Shown here piece after piece: positions 61,819 to 64,000 of a stretch of DNA of 64,000 bases; position 1 is the stretch's first letter; the number at the start of each line of letters is the position of its first letter. The notes below the pieces were generated by a model that made no database searches, was not told the origin of the DNA, and saw nothing but the letters and a program-made list of their open reading frames with translations. Source of the DNA: Albugo candida (lineage: Eukaryota; Oomycota; Peronosporomycetes; Albuginales; Albuginaceae); assembly GCA_905220665.1 (NCBI GenBank), contig CAJNAR010000160.1:496001-560000 (forward strand), read 5' to 3'. Position numbers and translations under genes: made by a program.

Positions 61819-63648
61819 GAATTTGAGGCATCGTTTTCTTATAGAAAATCAAGTTGAAGTGAGTTGTTCTGTAGGTACATTACATAGAGAGCGGAATGCG
61901 TCGTTTTCTTAAAGGAGTGTTGTTCTGTGCAGATTGTTTGTATCAGCTCATTGGATAAAAAAAGTTGCGGAATATGTGGCTATGTGATATGTCGTACGTC
62001 AAGTGAAGACGTACGATGGAGCTGTTGTGGTAGTCGATGATTGTAAATTGTGTGGAAGCTCTTTTCCGGACGTATTGCTGCGCGCCGTATCCAATCAAGT
62101 GTTTCCTTCTGAGTAGCTTTTCAGTACTTAGAACATTGAGGCAGTGCCATTTTTGACGCGTCGATGCCACGATTGGATGAAATAAGAAGCAATTATTCTC
62201 GAATAGGAGTCTGAAAAAATTAGAATTTGCAATGAATCAGCTGTTGACGGTGTACTAGAAATAGCAGTATATACAATTGCAGCTACAGTATGTATATTTT
62301 CTATAATATACAACATGTGGTCCTATGTTTCAATAAAATACTGTTATGTCGTCGCAGGTTTTTGTGATGAAATCATTGGCCTTTAATATAATTAAGTTAG
62401 CCAATAGCGCTTTGGATACTTCTCTAGTCGTCTTACTGTTACATTATAAACGCTTTCCATAGTATCTTACAATTCCCTTACCGCGAGAATCAGTTTGTGA
62501 CCTGACGACGAACCTGTGAAAAGATCCTTAGCTCGCTGAAGACCGACTGGGCTGGATTCAGTGAGCAAAAGACCGTTGGGCAGGTAGCATCACGACAATT
62601 GCTTTCTCACTGCGTACGCACGCTTATAACTCTGATGCGTCATTTTCTTGAGTACAGTAAAAAAAGGATCTATTCGACGAAATCCGATTTCTCTGTAGCG
62701 AAGCCTGACTACATGTTCGTATTCGTGTAACATGTGCTTGTATCATACTTATCATAAACCTTTGCATTAAAAGGCGATAGTCTCTCAGCATTATCACCGA
62801 TGAGTTGTTAGACAGACGGTTTCTAGCACGCTTTGCAACTTTTGAGGCCTCCTTAGTCAATCATATGTGTGTCTTGAACGGATACGGATTTAGCCACAAC
62901 AATGCGAATTCGTTTTATTCACTGGAAATTTCCTCTGTTATCGATACAGCAAAACCACAATCTCCGAGATTGAATGCGTATACACTGCACGCTTCTCATG
63001 TATACTGCTTATATCGTAAATGCAACAGCAACGTACTTCCGCGACATGATTTCCCACTATGATATCATCAACAACGAGTAGAAATCTCCGAAACAAATTG
63101 AGCACGAGAATCTTCTTTTCGCGCGCTTGGACAAATACTTATGTTCACCATTTGACTGCAACAAACGCGCAAATTCTGCGGAGTGGCGGTTCGGTGATGT
63201 ACAGCGCTCTGGTGACATTTGTTGTACACTGTAAGAATTTCTAGCTCTAAAATGATCACCAATAAGGGGCTAATTCCGTCGCCACCGATCAATCATACCC
63301 TTACCTTCGTCGGGCCTTCATTTCTTCAACGATATGGTTTTTATTTTCGGATATGCAATTTACACGAAAAAAATAAATGTTACATGAGAGTGAACTTCGC
63401 AATTTCTTGCATACAGAATCAAGGTCAGCTCACATTTTGCTGTTGTGCTCAATGGAATGAAACGAAGCCTCAGATCAAACACAGCATCGTTTAGTTACCT
63501 TTTGAGGATATGCTGAAGCCAAATAAGTGGCTTGATGATCTATCATTGTGACGAGGACTCTTAGAATTTGGTTGACACAACTTCAGTGTCAAGAAAAAAC
63601 GGATTAATTATAATCAGGACTCAAAAAGTACTGATACCCGCTTGATCA
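61819..63648. other. Gene-free stretch
   Basis: Only short, mutually overlapping frames are present. No supportable gene, RNA or repeat is seen. Confidence 0.4.
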
Positions 63649-64000
63649 TTAGCGATCAGAATACGTAATCGAACAACTCTGGCTTTCGTGAAGGGTTATT
63701 GCATGTCGGCTTTTTGGATTAACATCGAGACCGCGCTGGTAGCGTTCTACAAATACAGTAAATAGAAACTTGCGAAGATATCTAGGTGTCCATAAATAAT
63801 GTAGGAAGATTCTGAGCGGATATACAAGCATAACGCGCATTCTGCCTTGCACCTCAACTTGAAGTGGGCTGACTTTCTTGTCATTTTCAAATGCTAGAGA
63901 ATTTTGTACATAATCAGAAATTTGGTATTGCGGTACTAGGTTGCAGCATGTTTTACTCAAAGTCAGAGGTAGCATCCGCTTCTTTGGCAGGTCATACAAG
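63649..64000 (-). CDS. Possible partial gene running off the window (at least 116 aa)
   Basis: An open frame enters from beyond position 64000 and stops at 63649. It includes KKVSPLQVEVQGRMRV, LRIFLHYLWTPRYLRKF and LFTVFVERYQRGLD. Composition is protein-like but no motif is recognised. The start lies outside the window if the gene is real. Confidence 0.3.
   Translation of the reverse strand, partial: LYDLPKKRMLPLTLSKTCCNLVPQYQISDYVQNSLAFENDKKVSPLQVEVQGRMRVMLVYPLRIFLHYLWTPRYLRKFLFTVFVERYQRGLDVNPKSRHAITLHESQSCSITYSDR

Noticed and set aside
1..64000. CRISPR arrays or bacterial operon structure
   Set aside because: No array of evenly spaced identical repeats exists; introns, a pol III tRNA gene and spliced conserved eukaryotic genes show this is nuclear eukaryotic DNA.
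1..64000. RxLR, CHxC or Crinkler effector motifs
   Set aside because: Secreted candidates were read for RxLR, CHxC and LxLFLAK after the signal peptide; none was found in a suitable place. Only the CCG motif at 31393 qualifies.

Overview
The window looks like nuclear DNA of an oomycete, most likely a white-blister-rust species (Albugo). The reasons are tightly packed genes with no or few very short GT-AG introns (44-59 bp), GH17 and KRE6/SKN1-type beta-glucan proteins, an OSCA/CSC1-like channel, several kinds of small secreted proteins, and one secreted protein with a C-x2-C-x5-G ('CCG') motif, a class described from Albugo candida. Species assignment is inference.

Layout. (1) 1-10.3 kb is accessory: a 1.1-kb foldback element with long inverted ends, then three degenerate tandem units of about 2.9 kb, each with one copy of the same secreted-protein gene (copy 1 stopped by one nonsense codon, copy 2 intact, copy 3 fragmented). 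(2) 10.5-27.4 kb is a dense core: tRNA-Gln(CUG), an alpha/beta hydrolase, an 869-aa coiled-coil protein, a secreted GH17 glucanase, condensin-II subunit H2 (three exons), a sugar transporter, an OSCA-like channel, a 640-aa polytopic membrane protein and a 282-aa secreted protein with a Lys-rich tail. (3) 27.4-52.6 kb is accessory. It holds four of five members of a small secreted protein family sharing a V-x-[IL]-x-x-C-S-[CS] core, a CCG protein whose middle reads like a 2-oxoglutarate/Fe(II) dioxygenase domain, and a 6.7-kb block of decayed housekeeping genes (RBMX2-, WRAP53/TCAB1-, ABHD13-, CobW/CBWD-, CTNNBL1- and HIG1-like). LINE relics, a second foldback element and further unrecognised coding relics follow. 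(4) 52.6-58.9 kb is core again: a KRE6/SKN1-like GH16 protein, a TMEM267-like protein, a nuclear SmpB with a mitochondrial-type leader, a cytochrome P450 and a 207-aa secreted protein. (5) 58.9-64 kb is accessory with the fifth family member and broken reading frames.

How it fits together: conserved wall-glucan, transport, chromosome and mitochondrial translation-rescue genes flank a plastic region where candidate effector genes duplicate, a foreign-looking block of housekeeping genes decays, and transposon relics collect. The five small secreted proteins also share upstream DNA (GCATAGAGCACA, a TATA-like run, TTCCAATT). All product names rest on recognising motifs by eye; no database search was run.
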